From: Paramacrobiotus richtersi
Lineage: Eukaryota > Tardigrada > Eutardigrada > Parachela > Macrobiotidae
Direction: 5' to 3'
DNA: 23,813 bases
Assembly (NCBI GenBank): GCA_034698045.1
Contig: JAQGAU010000799.1
Location: forward strand, 1-23,813
The translations under genes were made by a program, and so were the position numbers. Below, piece by piece: positions 20,629 through 23,813 of this stretch. A model generated the notes under the pieces. It was not told where the DNA came from. It saw nothing but the letters and a program-made list of their open reading frames with translations, and searched no databases. How positions within the stretch are numbered: position 1 is the first letter of the stretch; the number at the start of each line of letters is the position of its first letter.

Positions 20629-21492
20629 ATGAAGATCTATCTGCCTCTGTTTGCCTTGTTCCTTATCTGTCTATGCGGTATGTAGTACCTTAAACGCTTC
20701 GAAGCATTTTCGAATTATTTCTAATAAAGGTGTTGCAATTTGGGTGCTTTACAAGCAACAAATGTTAACTCTTTATAATGTCCATGCAATGTCAGTTATA
20801 TTACCTGAAAAAGTGTCTGCGAATTCTGTATCTTGAAATCTATTTTTATTAGATTAGTACTAATTTTTTTAGTATTAGTTTTTGTAAGTTTTATTAGTTT
20901 TTAATAGCTTATTCATTTTTATTAGTTCTTGTTAGTTTTTCTGTTTTATATTACACTAACTAACTACACGTCAGATGATGCAATCTTTTCGTAATTTTGA
21001 TATGCTGTATTGAACAAAACGTTTTTCTTTGCTCCAAGCTTAAAGATCACTTTTTTAGATGTTCCTAGCACGTCCGGCACCAAACTGACCCATCCACTCC
21101 GTCCGCTCCGTAGACCCTCCCTCATCCGTCCGGTCCGTCAAACTAAGCCCGCAGCGGATGACGAAGAAGAGGAAGAAGAAGAGCCAGCCGCGCCGGCTGC
21201 GAAGCCCGCCAAATCATCGGCTTCCGCCAAGGGATCCGGTGCGTCGGTCTCCGGATCGGCATCTTCCAGTTCCTCCAGTAAGGGCGGTAAGAGCAACAGC
21301 GCCGCGTCCTCCTCCGACGGCGACGACAGCGGTTACGCGAAGCTCACAAAACCAACAACCACCACGACTACGACTACTACAACAACGACGACGAAACGGC
21401 GACGCCCCGGATATGAGCTGGAGAACACCGGGGTCACGGAGGCGGTGTTCAGGCCCAAGCCCCGTGGTCGGACGGCCTTTGACCGCAAATAA
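20629..21492 (+). CDS. Small secreted low-complexity protein, gene A
   Basis: There are two exons, 20629-20677 and 21059-21492, joined in phase 1 (C-G|GTATGT to tttttag). They encode 160 residues. Exon 1 is essentially the signal peptide (MKIYLPLFALFLICLCG). The mature part starts D-V-P-S-T-S-G-T-K-L and continues with an Arg/Pro-rich segment. An acidic run (two Asp then seven Glu, about residues 54-62) follows, then an Ala/Pro/Lys and Ser/Gly/Lys-rich region, a run of 13 Thr (about residues 117-129), a basic K-R-R-R patch and a basic C-terminus. There are no Cys residues after the signal peptide and no expected fold, so it is probably disordered. Exon 2 is much more GC-rich than its flanks. 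A tandem paralogue follows at 22923. An extracellular matrix, cuticle or mucus component is possible, but the function is unknown. An AATAAA lies about 220 bp downstream. Confidence 0.82.
20850..20945. repeat. AT-rich imperfect tandem repeat in intron of gene A
   Basis: Repeated variants of TTATTAGTTTTT occur in the 381-nt intron. Simple-sequence character; no function is visible. Confidence 0.5.
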
Positions 21493-21712
21493 GCGGGATT
21501 TTGTTGTAATATATCCCTGCATATATGTTCCTAGTTGATTTTTCAGTACGGGGTGCTCTCATGTGATATTAGAAAATCGAACATAGACTGTTGTCTGTTG
21601 ACCTTTCGGTTGCGCGCATTTACCTTTCATTGTTTTCTCTCAATGCGTAATATTTTGCTCAGAAATTATATTAGTGTGGTCATCTGTCATCTTGTGCATC
21701 AATATTGCGATA

Positions 21713-21718
21713 AATAAA
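21713..21718 (+). terminator. Polyadenylation signal AATAAA of gene A
   Basis: AATAAA lies 221 bp downstream of the gene A stop codon, in an AT-rich context. It is the first strong candidate after the stop. Confidence 0.5.
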
Positions 21719-22816
21719 TACTAACTCGACCGTTCTTTTCGCTAATTTTTTGCATGTGATCAACACGTGGGCGAAGTAACGTGATTCTAGCAAGGTAACA
21801 GGACTTTATGTATACAGCTCATTGGATAACCAGGTTACAATTCAGACGTCGCAAAAAGTTGCAAAAATATTCTTCTTAAATTTTAAAATAATTTTCAAGA
21901 ATTTTTAAATGCAGTAGACACTAGACGCTAAGGAGTCTAATGTGTAATCAACGCCAATGCAAATATACTCAAGAAAACTGTATTTTTTACGTATGTCTTC
22001 TGTAGAACTATCGTCGTTATTGCTCAAGTACAGACGTTGGTACTAAACAAACGTGCATCTCAAATGCGAATGCGTAAAGTGCACTAAATGTCTGCAAAAG
22101 TACTTCGAGAAATTCTATCAGAAATCACTGGACTTGACACTTTTATCGCTGGAGAAACTGCATTATTAAAAGTGCAAGGTATTTTGTCAGGGCAGAATTA
22201 TTTGCTATCAAACAGCTGCAATCTTTGACTTACGTACAATGCTAAATACCGTACGGCTGAAATACTGAAAATCACAACGAAAATTAATTTAAAGAACAGC
22301 GTCTTCGATAAAACTATTCATTAACAAGAGAATTGGTCTATAATTATGAACCAAAGCGTGGTTCTCTTTTGCAGTTTTTCTTAATCAACCATGTAACAGA
22401 TAAATGCACGAATTTGCGATGTTATAACGCAGACTCTTCGATTCCAACAGTGCCTATTCGCTCAGAAATGTGGCTACTGTTGTATTGCTTGAATATAACC
22501 GTGTGAAAGAAATGCTCTATAATTAACACAACTCTTACTCTCACTGTTGTCTGTTGTGTGAGTGTCTGTTGGTGTGAGTGTCTGTTGTGTGATCAGTGTC
22601 TGTTGGTGACAATGGTATACAGGCATACAGTGTGCGAAATGCCGATGCAGTATGCTGTACTTCCGCACAGTTATTCGTGCCCTTTAGCCACACAGCAAGC
22701 AGGAACTGGTATCTGCGCATAAACACACATCCAAGACAGCTTAATCATACTTCATGCCAGAAATTGGCCACACAAACTGCCATAAAATTATTCATTAAAA
22801 GGAAGTCTTGTCGATG
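21719..22816. other. Intergenic region between secreted-protein genes A and B
   Basis: AT-rich, with no supported gene. It holds the TGTCTGTTG tandem repeat at 22548-22610 and, at the right end, the promoter of gene B. Confidence 0.4.
22548..22610. repeat. Four imperfect tandem copies of a 14-18 bp TGTCTGTTG motif
   Basis: Each copy begins TGTCTGTTG and ends in GTGAG, GATCAG or GTGAC. The array lies about 210 bp upstream of the TATA box of gene B. It could be a simple minisatellite or a regulatory array. Confidence 0.6.
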
Positions 22817-22825
22817 TATATAAAA
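22817..22825 (+). promoter_or_regulatory. TATA box of secreted-protein gene B
   Basis: TATATAAAA lies 97 bp before the ATG at 22923. This matches the arrangement of gene A. Confidence 0.65.
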
Positions 22826-22922
22826 GCCAGTGTGTAATATGTAATAGTTACTCTACTGATTCACTTTGCCTGTACATTTGTGCTCTGTTTACAGTTGTAT
22901 TTTATACTCAGTCATCGCTACA

Positions 22923-23813
22923 ATGAAGGTCTATCTGGCTGCGTTTGCTTTGCTCCTGTTCGTCCTGTGCGGTAAGTTTTACATGAAAAGCTATTTCCTA
23001 CCACCATTTTGTTTAGATATTTTAATTGGTTTAACTCTAGTCGCTGACAGTTCCCGCATTCCACCACATTTAAAAACATTTCTGCAAACATTTTATTGTG
23101 GAATTGAATAATTAAATTATGTGGAATTGAATTATTGTGGAATATTGAAAACATTTTATTGTGGACTTCTGTGGAGAATTTCGCTGTTAGCTTACTCAGT
23201 AAAATTTTCCAACTGTCTTAACAGCAAAAGTACTGTCCTAACACTAATTGATACACGGTTCATATAAGGATAAGTAAGTAATGCCTATTTTACGTATGTT
23301 GTTGCTGTTTGTGAGCTAAAATGTTACGGTAATTAATTGCAAATAACGTCACTGTCCGTAGCTCGTCCGACGTCCGACGTTCGACGTTCGAGAAGCACAT
23401 GATTCGAATCTGCCAGGCTGAACTTTCTGTACATTTATTTGCTTTGAAAGAGGAGCAAAGTGTTTGATCTGATTAATAGATTAAATTGTCGAAGATGTAA
23501 AGCAATTGCTCTGCTTGCTGCTTCCGGTTCAGTGTGGACGAGTCTCATCATTAAAATAAAAGAGCAATCTATACCGGGCACTGTTTAGACCTACCAAATG
23601 CCATGATCCGTGCCAGTTGTGAGTTGGCTGTTATATTCTCAACATGAAATATTTTGCAGAAGTTCCGAGCACTTCCGGGTACAAATTAGCTCGTCCCCTC
23701 CGCAAACCCGCCTACTCCCGTTTCGTCCGTCAAGTGAAGCCCGCCGCCGACGACGAAGAGGAAGCGGATGACGAGGCGCCGGCCAAGCCCGCCCCCGCCA
23801 AGGGAGGCGCGTC
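22923..23813 (+). CDS. Small secreted low-complexity protein, gene B (partial, runs off right edge)
   Basis: This is a tandem paralogue of gene A with the same structure. Exon 1 (22923-22971) encodes the signal peptide MKVYLAAFALLLFVLCG and ends at G|GTAAGT. Exon 2 starts at 23660 after attttgcag, in the same phase. The mature part begins E-V-P-S-T-S-G-Y-K-L, which aligns with gene A. An Arg/Pro-rich segment with F-V-R-Q-V-K-P-A-A-D-D-E-E-E follows (gene A has P-V-R-Q-T-K-P-A-A-D-D-E-E-E), then an Ala/Pro/Lys-rich region cut by the window end. The intron is 688 nt against 381 nt in gene A. The acidic block in B mixes Ala and Asp with Glu, whereas A has pure Glu. Confidence 0.82.
23087..23166. 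repeat. Degenerate AT-rich repeat in intron of gene B
   Basis: ACATTTTATTGTGGA occurs at both ends, and variants of TGTGGAATTGAAT lie between them. Confidence 0.5.
23364..23391. repeat. Four tandem 7-bp repeats in intron of gene B
   Basis: CGTCCGA occurs twice, then CGTTCGA twice, directly adjacent. The two halves differ by one base, consistent with stepwise duplication. Confidence 0.7.

Noticed and set aside
21158-21538. Overlapping frames on both strands across exon 2 of gene A
   Set aside because: GC-rich simple sequence keeps several frames open. Only the frame joined to the signal peptide is shared with the paralogue.
1-23813. tRNA, rRNA or CRISPR arrays
   Set aside because: No cloverleaf, rRNA-like sequence or regularly spaced direct repeats were seen on inspection.

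Overview
The window is animal nuclear DNA. Coding sequence is split by many short GT-AG introns (mostly 55-90 nt), two genes have TATA boxes about 90-100 bp before the start codon, and the recognisable products are metazoan receptor families. Gene density is high and introns are short, which suggests a compact-genome invertebrate, probably an ecdysozoan. The species cannot be fixed from the sequence alone.

Layout. (1) 1-567, minus: open frame of a probable retroelement or other lysine/arginine-rich protein, running off the left edge. (2) About 1040-12130: three tandem copies of a segment, all minus strand. The full unit is a small single-pass membrane-protein gene followed by a divergent ionotropic glutamate receptor (iGluR/IR-like) gene. 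Unit 1 (about 1040-3440) is decayed. Unit 2 (about 3910-7860) has both genes apparently intact. Unit 3 (about 10860-12130) keeps only the small membrane-protein gene, and its first exon is broken by a 370-bp GC-rich element with terminal inverted repeats. Between units 2 and 3 lie a LINE-like 3' fragment (8547-9844) and an exon encoding another single-pass membrane protein (9966-10517). (3) 12745-18133, minus: a complete receptor guanylyl cyclase gene. I assembled it as 20 exons giving 1100 residues in one uninterrupted frame: signal peptide, ANF-receptor ectodomain, one membrane segment, kinase-homology domain, coiled coil and catalytic cyclase domain. (4) 18134-20628: mostly non-coding. (5) 20629-23813, plus: two tandem paralogous two-exon genes for small secreted, low-complexity proteins. 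The second is cut by the right edge.

The guanylyl cyclase and the iGluR-like gene are both membrane receptors, but nothing in the sequence shows that they act together. The least described content is the family of small membrane proteins paired with the iGluR-like genes. Its members share a 69-78 nt exon and two also share a histidine-rich stretch just outside the membrane.
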